A model generated the notes under the pieces. It made no database searches. It saw only the letters and a program-made list of their open reading frames with translations, and was not told where the DNA came from. Made by a program: the position numbers and the translations under genes. Of a DNA stretch of 64,000 nucleotides, positions 19,003 to 27,115 are shown one piece after another. Where the stretch lies: contig NZ_JBEWCD010000001.1 of assembly GCF_040530035.1 (NCBI RefSeq), positions 2,046,001 to 2,110,000 on the forward strand. The letters are read 5' to 3'. Source of the DNA: Roseibium sp. HPY-6 (GTDB taxonomy: Bacteria > Pseudomonadota > Alphaproteobacteria > Rhizobiales > Stappiaceae). Each line of letters opens with the position of its first letter. Within the stretch, counting starts at the first letter, position 1.

Positions 19003-20352
19003 TTATTGAACCTTGGCGAGTTCTTCGTTGAGCTTGGCAACAGTAGCCGCTGCATCGCGCTCATCGTCGATGAACTCACGGACATAACGGTTGATCACCT
19101 GGCTGTTGATGATCTTGGAGGCAAGCGAAAGCTGTCCTTCCGTGACACCCCAACGGCTGGCGGTATCGAGACCGGCAACGATGGTCTTGATCGTCTCGGG
19201 ATCATAGAGCTCGGTCAGCGGAGCCTTGCGGTCCACACCGACCGGAAGTTGGGCCCAACCGTCCACGAAAGCCGTTGCATTGTCGGCGTTGCCACGACGG
19301 ATCGGGAACTTGCCTTCAGGCGCAATCGACAGAGTCGACATGTAACCGTCATCCATGGAGAATTCGACAAACTGCATCGCAGCTTCTGTGTCGGCGTCAT
19401 TGGTAATGCCAAAGTAACGCACATCGCCCCAGGCCGCGCCGTCGGGATTGGACGGGCCGCTCAGCGTTGTCACGACGCCGGTTTTCGATGCCAGTTCCTT
19501 GGAAGTCGGATCGTCGGTGATCGTCGGAGGCGCGCTGTCGCGCAGACCGGCAAGTTCATCCAGGATGAACGGAGACCAGATGATCATCGCAGCTTTGCCG
19601 GCGAAATAAAGTTCACGCGACTGCTTCCAGAAGAGGTCGCCCGGAGGAGAAGCTTTCGCGATCGCCTTGTAGAATTCCAGCGCCTCGATGGTCTTTTTCT
19701 CGTCAAGAGCCTTGAAGCCTTCGCCGTCGACCGGCGTTATGCCATTGGCCAGCAGGACATGCTCAAGCACCTGGCTCATGAAGTTTTCGTCGATTTTGGT
19801 CGCGGCGACGAAAGCGAACATTTCCGGCGGATTGTGCAGCTTTTCAACCGCAGCCAGAATGTTTTCATAGCTGTCGGGTGCGGCAAGACCGTTCTCGTCG
19901 AAGAGATCTTTGCGGTAGACGACCATCTGCGTCCAGCCATCGACCGGGACCGAGGCAATACCGCCGTCAACCGCCGCCATCGCGACCGCACCGGGTGCAA
20001 AGGTATCCTTGCCGAGATTGTCGACGACTTCGGTCGCAGCTTCTGTATCCAGAATGCCGGCTTCTGCCCAGGGCAGCGCATATTGAAGCGTGTGATAGAT
20101 CACGTCCGGCAAATCACCGGCGGCAAAAGCCGCGGTTGCGCGCGTGCCGAGGTCGGATTCGGAAACCGGAATGACCTCGACTTCGATACCGGTCTTGTCC
20201 TTGAAGGCTGCCGCCATTTCTTCTTGTTTGGCCAGACGTTCAGGCTGCTCTTCCGTTGTCCAGAAACGCAGCGTATCCGCCTGTGCCGTGGTCAGGCCAA
20301 GTGCGAGCACGCCCGCAATGGTCGAGGCCAGGAATTTACTCCTCCCAAACAT
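19003..20352 (-). CDS. Sugar ABC transporter periplasmic binding protein, family 1
   Basis: A 449-aa protein with a signal peptide (residues 1-25, ending AQA/DTLRFW) and a family 1 solute-binding fold: FWTTEEQPERLAKQEEMAAAFKDKTGIEVEVI, AAFAAGDLPDVIYH, WTQMVVYRKDLFDENGL, AGKAAMIIWSPF. Length and neighbours fit the alpha-glucoside (AglE) branch. The start ATG follows the regulator stop by one base, with GGGAGA inside the regulator's last codons as ribosome site. It determines the specificity of this importer; the ligand may be a glycoside osmolyte given the GH63-like enzyme in the operon. Confidence 0.88.
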   Translation of the reverse strand: MFGRSKFLASTIAGVLALGLTTAQADTLRFWTTEEQPERLAKQEEMAAAFKDKTGIEVEVIPVSESDLGTRATAAFAAGDLPDVIYHTLQYALPWAEAGILDTEAATEVVDNLGKDTFAPGAVAMAAVDGGIASVPVDGWTQMVVYRKDLFDENGLAAPDSYENILAAVEKLHNPPEMFAFVAATKIDENFMSQVLEHVLLANGITPVDGEGFKALDEKKTIEALEFYKAIAKASPPGDLFWKQSRELYFAGKAAMIIWSPFILDELAGLRDSAPPTITDDPTSKELASKTGVVTTLSGPSNPDGAAWGDVRYFGITNDADTEAAMQFVEFSMDDGYMSTLSIAPEGKFPIRRGNADNATAFVDGWAQLPVGVDRKAPLTELYDPETIKTIVAGLDTASRWGVTEGQLSLASKIINSQVINRYVREFIDDERDAAATVAKLNEELAKVQ

Positions 20353-20353
20353 T

Positions 20354-21460
20354 TCATTCTCCCTTACTGCCAGAAGGTGGCTGTTGGTTCAGCCGGTCAC
20401 GGAGCACATTTGCCAGCGCATCCGATGTCATGGATGGAGCGCCATCGGAGGCGCGCCGGATAAGTCTTGCCTTTGCGAGAGCCTGCAGTGTCTGCGGCTC
20501 TTTTCCGTCAAGAAGGTCGATCAGCATGCGGGCAACCCGCCCGCCGGCTTCCTGCGCGCTCTGCGAATACGTCGTCAGCGGCGGATCAAGATATTCACCT
20601 GCCGGCAGACCGTCATAGCCGATCACGGTCACGTCCGACCCGGTCTTCAGACCAAGTTTCCGGCAGAGCTGCACGACACCGATTGCCAGCGCATCCGTTG
20701 CGCACAGTATTGCGGTTGGTGGTGCAGCCTGAGACAGCAGAGCTTCAGCACCCGCAAGGCCGCCCTTCTCGCTGATCGTCTGGATTGTCTCAAGGCTCGG
20801 ATCATGACGGACGCCTAGCGCGTCAAGACCCTGGCGGTACCCTTCCAGGCGCTGGCGGGCGAAGTTCAGGTCGAGCGATCCTCCGACAAAGCCAATCCGC
20901 TCATGACCCAGGCTGTAGAGATGGCGAACACCGTCTGCAAACGTCGCCTCGTTATCGATGTCGAACCAGGCATAGCCGGAAGGATCACCGGTGCGTCCGT
21001 GGGCGACAAACGGAAAATTCTGCTCACTCAGATACGCGATACGGGGATCATCGACTTCCGTCCGGGTCACAATGAAACCGTCCACCTTGCGCCGGGCGAT
21101 CAGGCGCTTCAGCGTTTCAATCACGTGATCGCGCGAGTGCGCCGTTGTCACAAGGAGATCAAGGCCGAGTTCATCAAGTGCCCGTGCGATGCCGTCTATG
21201 AACTCCGCCAGAAACGGATCGGCTCCATTGCCGTGTCCGACCGGGATGATGATACCCAGCGTATCCTGCCGTCCGCGCTTCAGGTTCCGTGCTGTTGCCG
21301 ACGGCTGGTATCCCAAATCCTGAACGGCCTTGAGGATACGCTTGCGGGTGCTGTCTGAAATGTCGGTATAATTGTTGAGGACGCGCGAGACGGTTCCCTT
21401 GGCAACGCCCACATGGCGGGCCACGTCGTCAATAGTGACGGAACCACGGAGTCGCGACAT
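20354..21460 (-). CDS. LacI-family transcriptional regulator of the sugar operon
   Basis: A 368-aa repressor with the N-terminal LacI helix-turn-helix (VTIDDVARHVGVAKGTVSRVLNN, residues 8-30), hinge (YQPSATARNLKRG) and a periplasmic-binding-like effector domain (LGIIIPVGHGN, RTGDPSGYAWFDIDNEAT, LCATDALAIGVVQL, VTVIGYDG). It is the first gene of the transporter operon and so probably autoregulated. Two operator-like palindromes with a promoter lie just upstream (21537-21582). The effector is likely the imported sugar or its breakdown product. Confidence 0.92.
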   Translation of the reverse strand: MSRLRGSVTIDDVARHVGVAKGTVSRVLNNYTDISDSTRKRILKAVQDLGYQPSATARNLKRGRQDTLGIIIPVGHGNGADPFLAEFIDGIARALDELGLDLLVTTAHSRDHVIETLKRLIARRKVDGFIVTRTEVDDPRIAYLSEQNFPFVAHGRTGDPSGYAWFDIDNEATFADGVRHLYSLGHERIGFVGGSLDLNFARQRLEGYRQGLDALGVRHDPSLETIQTISEKGGLAGAEALLSQAAPPTAILCATDALAIGVVQLCRKLGLKTGSDVTVIGYDGLPAGEYLDPPLTTYSQSAQEAGGRVARMLIDLLDGKEPQTLQALAKARLIRRASDGAPSMTSDALANVLRDRLNQQPPSGSKGE

Positions 21461-21536
21461 GTTTCCTCCCGAAGGGCCCTTGTCCCTTTGAATTTTCGGC
21501 TACCGGAATGCACCAGGTGCCGATTTATTAGGCAAA

Positions 21537-21582
21537 AGTGTTCCAAAACCGGTTTCGGAAGTCAACAAAATCGGTTTCGGAA
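21537..21582 (-). promoter_or_regulatory. Promoter with two tandem LacI-type operators
   Basis: TTCCAAAACCGGTTTCGGAA at 21541-21560 is a near-perfect 20-bp palindrome with the central CCGG typical of LacI-family sites. A second copy at 21563-21582 matches it at 16 of 20 positions, 22 bp away (two helix turns). On the minus strand TTGACT (21565-21560) and AACACT (21542-21537) are spaced 17 bp, so operator 1 fills the spacer and operator 2 lies just upstream of the -35. This fits repression of the LacI-led operon. Confidence 0.65.
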
Positions 21583-21722
21583 ACATAAAAAGAATTTTTC
21601 GCACTGCGGGAACCTGCTGGTGTTAAAGCAAAACACCACGCTCAAAGGTTTCGGAAAATCAAGAAGACGTCGCGCGCCAAACCTTCAGTAACCTACGATT
21701 GGAAGCTCGATTGGAATCCATG

Positions 21723-21837
21723 ATCATCCCGGTCTGGCAGCGCCAAGACCCGGATCCGGTATCTGCACGCGAGGAGGAACGCGCTGAACTCAGAAATTAC
21801 TGGATTCTGGCTTCTCGCTTAGCTTCAGCCAGGATAA
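21723..21837 (-). repeat. Dispersed palindromic repeat, copy E (diverged)
   Basis: On the minus strand it reads GTTATCCTGGCTGAAGC followed by AAGCGAGAAGCCAGAATCC and AGTAA, and ends with CCGGGATGAT. It shares the layout of the other copies but has more mismatches, suggesting an older insertion. Confidence 0.55.
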
Positions 21838-21869
21838 CGTTCGATCGTCAAGATAACCACCTGGAAGGC

Positions 21870-22280
21870 TCAGAACGGTACCGAGGACACCAGAATAATA
21901 TTGGCGTAAGGCGTGACCTCGCCGGTGCGTATGATCGCTCGGGCGCGCTGTGAGCGGAGTTTGAAGTCGTCGTGTGACATCCGGACGTGCTCGATCGGCT
22001 TGCCGGTTTCCGCCGCCCAATGCGCCAGTTTCACCTCAATCCGCGTGACCAACTCAGGAGATGCTTCTTCTGCGAAGGCAGCCTGTTCAACAATGAGTTC
22101 CCAAGTCAGGGCTTCGAAGACATCGAAGAAGCCCGGAACACCCGGTGACACGGCAAGGTCGATGACACCGACACCTGGCGGCACCGGCAGTCCGGCGTCA
22201 GCAATCACAATCTCGTCCATATGCCCCAGCGAAGCCACCAGCTTGCTGAGATGACGGTTCAAGAGCGGTGTGCGTTTCAT
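21870..22280 (-). CDS. rbsD: D-ribose pyranase (RbsD/FucU family)
   Basis: A 136-aa enzyme that interconverts pyranose and furanose forms of a sugar. Family marks are LLNRHLSKLVASLGHMDEIVIADAGLPVP at residues ~6-35, with the catalytic His of LGHMDE and the Asp of ADAGLP, and a C-terminal TPYANIIL. ATG 22280 has a GGAAGG ribosome site; an open frame continues to 22469 but lacks similarity. No ribose transporter or ribokinase is adjacent. It lies downstream of a VOC protein gene on the same strand. Confidence 0.88.
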   Translation of the reverse strand: MKRTPLLNRHLSKLVASLGHMDEIVIADAGLPVPPGVGVIDLAVSPGVPGFFDVFEALTWELIVEQAAFAEEASPELVTRIEVKLAHWAAETGKPIEHVRMSHDDFKLRSQRARAIIRTGEVTPYANIILVSSVPF

Positions 22281-22374
22281 GAAACCTTCCCGACTTTCAG
22301 TCACGTGACACTCAGCATATGAACACGGACGCGTGCAGATTGTCTTAAAGCCAAGCAGCACCAGCGGCGGCCCT

Positions 22375-22746
22375 CTATTCCTCGGGCAGTTCGCCCTCCG
22401 GTGGTTGCCAGAGTTCGACAGCGTTGCCCTCCGGGTCCAGGAAGCGGAAGAAGCGGCCGTATTCCTCATCGTCGTAGCCGAGCTCAGTCACACCGCTGGC
22501 ACGAAGGCTTGTCATCAGGGCATCAATGTCATTCACCCGGAAATTGATCATGAAGCGATTGTCAGCGGGTCCAAAATAAGATGTGTCCGCCTTGAAGGCA
22601 GCCACGACGGACGGACCCGCGTTCTGATGCAGCCACGTGCCGAGATTGATATCGAAGTGCTTTTTGTAAAACGCGGCCTGCCGCTCCGGGTCGGTGCTTT
22701 TGAAAAAGACGCCGCCAATACCGTCGACCTTCGCTGAATGACTCAT
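22375..22746 (-). CDS. VOC (glyoxalase/dioxygenase-like) domain protein
   Basis: A 123-aa single-domain vicinal-oxygen-chelate protein: VDGIGGVFFKSTDPERQAAFYKKHFDI at the start, YFGPADNRFMINFRVNDIDALM in the middle and FFRFLDPEGNAVELWQP at the end, which supplies the Glu typical of the metal site. The substrate cannot be read from the sequence. It starts 20 bp after the stop of the CofD-like gene and is probably co-transcribed with it. Confidence 0.8.
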   Translation of the reverse strand: MSHSAKVDGIGGVFFKSTDPERQAAFYKKHFDINLGTWLHQNAGPSVVAAFKADTSYFGPADNRFMINFRVNDIDALMTSLRASGVTELGYDDEEYGRFFRFLDPEGNAVELWQPPEGELPEE

Positions 22747-22766
22747 TTACCGTCCTCCGACTGTGT

Positions 22767-23948
22767 TCACACCAACGAGACCAACGCTTCACAAAGCGCC
22801 ACCGGGTCGTAATACGGCGAAGACGTCTTGCTCACCAGATCGAGCTTCAGCACCGTGATACCACGCGCGCTGATTTCGCCAGTCTGCGCGTCCGGTATGC
22901 TCTTGTCGACAATAACGAAATTGAGCAGATTTTCTGTGCGGCAAGCGGCACCGGCATCGCGATGCAGATAGGTCAGCAGCGTGTGGACCTTGTCCGCGAG
23001 TGGCATGTCGCCGGTTTCAGGATCTTTACCAAGACTTGGAACGTAGACTTTCGGAACCGTGCGTTCCGCGACCGCGCGCCCGACCCCCTCCGGCAGCAGG
23101 TTGGCCATCAGGCTTGTGTAGAAACTGCCGGGCGCATAGCAAATCAGATCAGCGGAATGCATCAGCGTCCGGTTGCGTTCCGGGAAAACAGACTGCGCAA
23201 GGTTTTTGCCGTTGAGACTGTGATTGAGGAAAAAGTCCTTGATCGGCGACGTCAGTGCCGGGTGCTCTTTGCCGGTCAGTAAATGCTGGCCGATGATCAC
23301 GTCACCATTGGCAAGTTCGGCACCCAGATGCAGGTTGTCGTCGGTTACCGCTCGAACCGTGCCCTGCACACCGACCAGTTTGGAGACCAGAAAGATGATC
23401 GGCTCAAGCTGCTGGTTCTGGTTGATGTAGCCACCCGCCAGAATGAGATTGCCGATGCTTGCGCCGCGCAGGTCGAACGTTTTCGGGCAGGCAGACCGGA
23501 ACATGCCGAGCTGGTTCTGGATGAGCATGCGCATAGGTTGCTCGATGGCACCGACCAGCGGATGCGTGCCGGCGATCATCGCGCCGAGTTCATTGTGCAG
23601 ATCCTCCAGCATCGCAGACTTTGCAAAACGGTGCGTGAAAAGCCGGAAGACATCCGGATGCCCAAGCACCGTCTCGTCGGCAAGCGCCATAAGACGGCTT
23701 CTCAGATCTCCGATTGCCGGCATGTCAAATGCGACCCGAAGCCCTTGCGAGCTGCCGCCGGAATCAAATGGCGTCACGAGGTGAATGGAGTTGTGCGTGT
23801 AGCGCTTCAAAACTTGCGACACGCCATTCAGCGCCGATCCTCCGCTGAAAAAGAGGAGGCGTGGGCCGAGCTTCGGATTGGACAGAAACCGTTCGATCCT
23901 GAACGGGTCCGGCATGCGCACCGCACGCGTGATGGTGACTTCGGACAT
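22767..23948 (-). CDS. CofD/YvcK-like protein
   Basis: A 393-aa protein of the CofD-like superfamily: LLFFSGGSALNGVSQVL (16-residue nucleotide-binding start), HLVTPFDSGGSSQGLR, and ADLICYAPGSFYTSLMANLLPEGVGRA. It resembles the CofD-like component that TIGRFAM places in a so-called GAK system (ATP-grasp, kinase and CofD-like proteins), but no HprK-like kinase or ATP-grasp partner of that set is adjacent. True CofD makes coenzyme F420 precursors; YvcK proteins bind UDP-sugars. The gene lies between glycerate kinase and a VOC protein on the same strand. Function not assigned. Confidence 0.75.
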   Translation of the reverse strand: MSEVTITRAVRMPDPFRIERFLSNPKLGPRLLFFSGGSALNGVSQVLKRYTHNSIHLVTPFDSGGSSQGLRVAFDMPAIGDLRSRLMALADETVLGHPDVFRLFTHRFAKSAMLEDLHNELGAMIAGTHPLVGAIEQPMRMLIQNQLGMFRSACPKTFDLRGASIGNLILAGGYINQNQQLEPIIFLVSKLVGVQGTVRAVTDDNLHLGAELANGDVIIGQHLLTGKEHPALTSPIKDFFLNHSLNGKNLAQSVFPERNRTLMHSADLICYAPGSFYTSLMANLLPEGVGRAVAERTVPKVYVPSLGKDPETGDMPLADKVHTLLTYLHRDAGAACRTENLLNFVIVDKSIPDAQTGEISARGITVLKLDLVSKTSSPYYDPVALCEALVSLV

Positions 23949-24006
23949 ACCAACCCCTGTTCAAATCGCCTTTCGGCAAATCCGAATTTGCCGCCGGATC
24001 AGGTCG

Positions 24007-25263
24007 CTATTCAATCCATATGGCACGGAAATCATTCACATTTGTCAATGTCGGTCCTGTGACGACCTGATCGCCGATCTTTTCAAAGAAACTGTGCGCA
24101 TCGTTTTCGCCAAGCGCTGCCGATGCCGAAACGCCCTTTACTTCGGCTTTGGAGAGCGTATCGGGTCCGATGACGGCACCGGCAACCTCTGCGGCTCCGT
24201 CGACACCATCGGTATCGCATGCAAGCGCATAGATGCCCTGCGCCCCCTCAAGCGCAAGCGCCAAGGCGAGGGCATATTCCGCATTGGGTCCGCCGACCCC
24301 GTTGCCATTGCGGGTCACTGTCAATTCACCGCCTGAGAGCAACAGGAGCGGCCGGCCCCCTGCGCCGCGCGCTCTCTGGCGCTCAAGAGCGAGGCCTGCA
24401 TGCGCACGCGCGACCTCTCGCGCTTCCCCTTCCAGGGCGTCCCCCAGAATCTCAACGTCGCATCCGAGGCCTTTGGCCAGCGCCCGCGCAGCTTCAAGCG
24501 ATTGGGAGGGGGCAGCAAAGATCGTGTTGGTTACGCGCGAGAGCCTTTCATCGTCGGGCGGAATGACCCCGGTTGGGCCCGCCAGAACATTCTTGACTGT
24601 ATCCGGCACCTCAAGAGCCCAGTTATCGAGGATTGCGCTCGCGTCGTCTTGGGAGCTCTGGTCCCCGACCGTTGGCCCGGACCCGATTTCGGCCGGATCG
24701 TCACCTGGAACGTCGGACAGCAGCAATGCCTGCATATGCGCTGGATAGGCCGCCGCAGCGAGCTGACCGCCTTTCACCGCACTAAGGTGCTTTCGCACCG
24801 TGTTCATCTGACCGATGGGAGCACCCGAACTTAAAAGCTTCTGATTGACCAGCTGCTTTTCCGAAAGCGAAATTTCGCCCGCAGGCGATGTCAGCAACGC
24901 CGAAGCGCCACCGGAGATGAGCGCCAGAACGAAGTCATCCTCGCCAAGACCCTCAAGAAGCGACAGCAGGCGGCGTGTGGCATTGAGACCCGCCTCATCG
25001 GGAACAGGATGGGCTGCTTCGACAATCTCGATCCCCTGACAGGGACGCCCATAGCCATAGCGCGTAATGACCAGCCCCTCACAGGGTCCCCAGACGGCTT
25101 CGACAGCTTCGGCCATGCGCGCTGAGGCCTTGCCCGCTCCAATCACAACGACCCGGCCGCCCGGCTTTTCGGGGAGAAAAGCAGAGAGGCTTTTCATCGG
25201 ATCGGCCACTTCCACCGCCCGCTGAAACAGGTCTCGCAGGGCCTCGGCAGGCTGATTGCTCAT
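24007..25263 (-). CDS. Glycerate 2-kinase (MOFRL family)
   Basis: A 418-aa cytoplasmic kinase converting D-glycerate to 2-phosphoglycerate. It has the N-terminal DUF4147 domain (VVIGAGKASARMAEAVE, LISGGASALLTSPAGE, LLLSDVPGDDPAEIGSGPT) and the C-terminal MOFRL domain (GVGGPNAEYALALALAL, ALACDTDGVDG). I chose ATG 25263; an ATG at 25326 would add 21 unrelated residues. Older names for the family include hydroxypyruvate reductase (TtuD). It is upstream of the CofD-like gene and may salvage glycerate released by the GH63-like hydrolase of the nearby sugar operon. Confidence 0.88.
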   Translation of the reverse strand: MSNQPAEALRDLFQRAVEVADPMKSLSAFLPEKPGGRVVVIGAGKASARMAEAVEAVWGPCEGLVITRYGYGRPCQGIEIVEAAHPVPDEAGLNATRRLLSLLEGLGEDDFVLALISGGASALLTSPAGEISLSEKQLVNQKLLSSGAPIGQMNTVRKHLSAVKGGQLAAAAYPAHMQALLLSDVPGDDPAEIGSGPTVGDQSSQDDASAILDNWALEVPDTVKNVLAGPTGVIPPDDERLSRVTNTIFAAPSQSLEAARALAKGLGCDVEILGDALEGEAREVARAHAGLALERQRARGAGGRPLLLLSGGELTVTRNGNGVGGPNAEYALALALALEGAQGIYALACDTDGVDGAAEVAGAVIGPDTLSKAEVKGVSASAALGENDAHSFFEKIGDQVVTGPTLTNVNDFRAIWIE

Positions 25264-25465
25264 GGGGACACACCTTTCATTTCGAACAGGTGAGCAGTTT
25301 GAGCGCTGTTTTAAGAGATTTTTCAAGGCGCGATTTGGCCAAAGTCGTCTTCATACTATCTAAAAGCCAAATAGAAGTGCATTTTCGCATGAGAGAATTG
25401 CCCATTTCACAATTGCCAAATTGCCTTTGCGACCTCACGTAGGTGAGAAAAGAGAGGACAAACCG

Positions 25466-25855
25466 ATGTCAGACACCTCAATGCCCGCGCTTAATGACGC
25501 GATCAGAAACCCGAACAATCCGACCCATATGATGGTGATCAAGGATGTGGCGCGCCGCATCCGTATATACGCCGGCGATGTCTTGCTGGCGGACAGCACT
25601 TCTGCACGGAGGGTCGTGGAGTTCGGCAAGTCGGTCTATGACCCCGTGGTCTACATTCCCGAAGCAGACCTGATTGCAAATTTCGAGACCGTCGAGAGGT
25701 CGACACATTGCCCGATCAAGGGCGACGCCAGCTACGTCGCCCTGGAGGGCGCCGAGATAGGCTGGGTATATCACAACCCGATACCCATGACCGCTCAACT
25801 GAAAGGGCATTACGCATTCTGGCCTGCAAAGACACGTCTGGTGGAAGGCGAATAG
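25466..25855 (+). CDS. DUF427 domain protein
   Basis: A 129-aa single-domain DUF427 protein: VARRIRIYAGDVLLADSTSARRVVEFGKSVYDPVVYIPEADL, then HCPIKGDASYVAL and VYHNPIPM, as in the family. ATG 25466 follows an AGAGAGGA ribosome site; the frame extends 45 bases further 5' without support. The function of DUF427 proteins is not established. The gene stands alone on the plus strand between two minus-strand groups. Confidence 0.85.
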   Translation: MSDTSMPALNDAIRNPNNPTHMMVIKDVARRIRIYAGDVLLADSTSARRVVEFGKSVYDPVVYIPEADLIANFETVERSTHCPIKGDASYVALEGAEIGWVYHNPIPMTAQLKGHYAFWPAKTRLVEGE

Positions 25856-25884
25856 ATTTTCCTTCCCGCTCCACAGGGTGCGTC

Positions 25885-26322
25885 TTAAGCGGCCTGGCCG
25901 CTCTCAGCTACTGGTCCGAGGCACTGCAAAATCCGGGTCCAGCCTCCCTCATGATTGTCGCGGCTTTCCAGGGATGGAAACTTAACGTGCGTAAGAGTGA
26001 GCTGCGTACCACCTTCCACTTTCTCAAAATCAAGGGTCACCAAACTGTCCGGTTCCGAGAACGGGCTCTCCCAGGTGAAGGCAAGACGCGAGTGGCGGGA
26101 AATTTCCTTGTAGGTTCCTGCATGGGGTATGTGCTGATCCCCCGCTTGCATGATGATTTCGAAGCGGCCGCCGACAGTAGGATCGGTGGTAGCTTTCGGA
26201 ACGGTCATGCCCGGTCCCGGCGTCATGAATTTCGCCAGCGTTTCAGGGTTCAACCACGCTTCGAAAACACGTTCCGCCGGTGCATTAAAAACACGCGAGA
26301 CCACAACACTCAGATCATTCAT
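25885..26322 (-). CDS. SRPBCC/AHSA1-type ligand-binding protein
   Basis: A 145-aa START-like domain protein: VSRVFNAPAERVFEAWLNPETLAKFM, VGGRFEIIM, YKEISRHSRLAFTW, TQLTLTHVKFPSLESRDNHEGGWTRIL. It overlaps the end of the ArsR gene, the common ArsR-SRPBCC pair. Two consecutive ATGs exist (26325 and 26322); the second has the better spacing (7 bases) to GGAG. Such pairs often respond to small hydrophobic molecules, but the ligand is unknown. Confidence 0.85.
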   Translation of the reverse strand: MNDLSVVVSRVFNAPAERVFEAWLNPETLAKFMTPGPGMTVPKATTDPTVGGRFEIIMQAGDQHIPHAGTYKEISRHSRLAFTWESPFSEPDSLVTLDFEKVEGGTQLTLTHVKFPSLESRDNHEGGWTRILQCLGPVAESGQAA

Positions 26323-26662
26323 CATCCGGCTCCGTTTCAAGCAACTCGTCCAGCGCGTCGAGGCGTTGCGCCCAGATGGATCTGAGCTCCTTGAACCAGC
26401 GGTCGATCTCTCGCACTGGCCCCATGTCCGGTACGATCAGATGCTCACGCCATTCGGTTCGTCTGCGCACAAGGCCGACCGCTTCCAGAACCTTGATATG
26501 CTTCGACACGGCATTGAGGCTGACCTCGAAATGCCTGGCAAGATCTGTGACCCTTGTCGGACCGTGCTGCACAAGGAGTGTCAGCAGTTCCCGACGGCGC
26601 GGATCGCTCACCGCCTTCAACAGGGCGGTGAGTTTCTGGTCATCCGGCAATCGTTCAACCAT
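26315..26662 (-). CDS. ArsR-family transcriptional regulator
   Basis: A 115-aa winged-helix repressor: LLKAVSDPRRRELLTLLVQHGP, then the recognition region RVTDLARHFEVSLNAVSKHIKVLEAVGLVRRR (residues ~37-68). It lacks the Cys-based metal site of arsenic sensors (no ELCVCDL motif), so it belongs to the branch paired with SRPBCC proteins. Its start codon lies inside one of two inverted repeats (26654-26710), which indicates autoregulation. Confidence 0.9.
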   Translation of the reverse strand: MVERLPDDQKLTALLKAVSDPRRRELLTLLVQHGPTRVTDLARHFEVSLNAVSKHIKVLEAVGLVRRRTEWREHLIVPDMGPVREIDRWFKELRSIWAQRLDALDELLETEPDDE

Positions 26663-26710
26663 TAAGTTGAATTATCCTGATACAAAAAATTAGTCAACCA
26701 ATTAGTTGAA
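26654..26710. promoter_or_regulatory. Two inverted-repeat operators of the ArsR regulator
   Basis: TTCAACCATTAAGTTGAA (26654-26671) and GTCAACCAATTAGTTGAA (26693-26710) share the form TCAAC-N6-GTTGA and are 39 bp apart. The first overlaps the ArsR start codon, the second lies upstream, so bound repressor could bracket the promoter. I infer ArsR binding from position and symmetry. Confidence 0.6.
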
Positions 26711-26722
26711 TGAATGAGTCGG

Positions 26723-27115
26723 TCAAGATTCCGCTGGCTGCATCGTGAGTTGCTCGACATCCTCGACATAGACAAGAGCCCTGCCTTGGCAGATCCGGGT
26801 TCCATTCGCGGTTTCGCAGGTGGTTTCCAGATCAACCAGGTGCTTCTCGGGCCGCAAACGCGTGACGGTGACAGACGCCGTAAGCTCCTCTCCGACCGGG
26901 GCTGCCGCCAGAAAGTCCAGACTCTGCTTGAGATAGTTCGTGCCAGGGCCGGGAAGCTTTACCCCGAGAAGATACGAAAAGAGAGCGCCGATAAGCGGCC
27001 CCGGTACGCTTTCAGGAACACCGGTAGTCCCGGCAGACAAGGCGGCGAAGGCGCGCATGTCTTCCCTGGTGAACGTTCTTCTGGAAAAAGCTTGCTGCCC
27101 GAGACTGAAATTCAT
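26723..27115 (-). CDS. Hotdog-fold (MaoC-like) protein
   Basis: A 130-aa single hotdog domain: GQQAFSRRTFTREDMRAFAALSAG at the start, PGPLIGALFSYLLGVKLPGPGTNYLKQSLDF in the middle and VTVTRLRPEKHLVDLETTC. The usual MaoC catalytic D-x4-H motif (DxNPxH) is replaced by STAG-like GTTGVPESVPG, so the catalytic pair seems absent, and it may be a non-catalytic partner. It overlaps the next upstream gene (MaoC) by 4 bp and is the last gene of the TetR-led acyl-CoA operon. Confidence 0.75.
   Translation of the reverse strand: MNFSLGQQAFSRRTFTREDMRAFAALSAGTTGVPESVPGPLIGALFSYLLGVKLPGPGTNYLKQSLDFLAAAPVGEELTASVTVTRLRPEKHLVDLETTCETANGTRICQGRALVYVEDVEQLTMQPAES

Larger units (their letters stand above)
21461..21869. 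other. Intergenic region with promoter, operators and repeat copy E
   Basis: A 409-bp non-coding stretch. The half next to the LacI gene holds the promoter with tandem operators and a third GGTTTCGGAA at 21647-21656; the other half holds a diverged dispersed repeat (21723-21837). Confidence 0.65.

Noticed and set aside
18798..19085. N-terminal extension of the MalF-type permease
   Set aside because: Crosses the intercistronic hairpin and the end of the binding-protein gene; sequence is low-complexity and not membrane-like.
18955..20463. Long plus-strand open frame (502 codons) opposite the sugar-binding protein gene
   Set aside because: Antisense shadow of a high-GC gene; no recognisable domain, no ribosome site.
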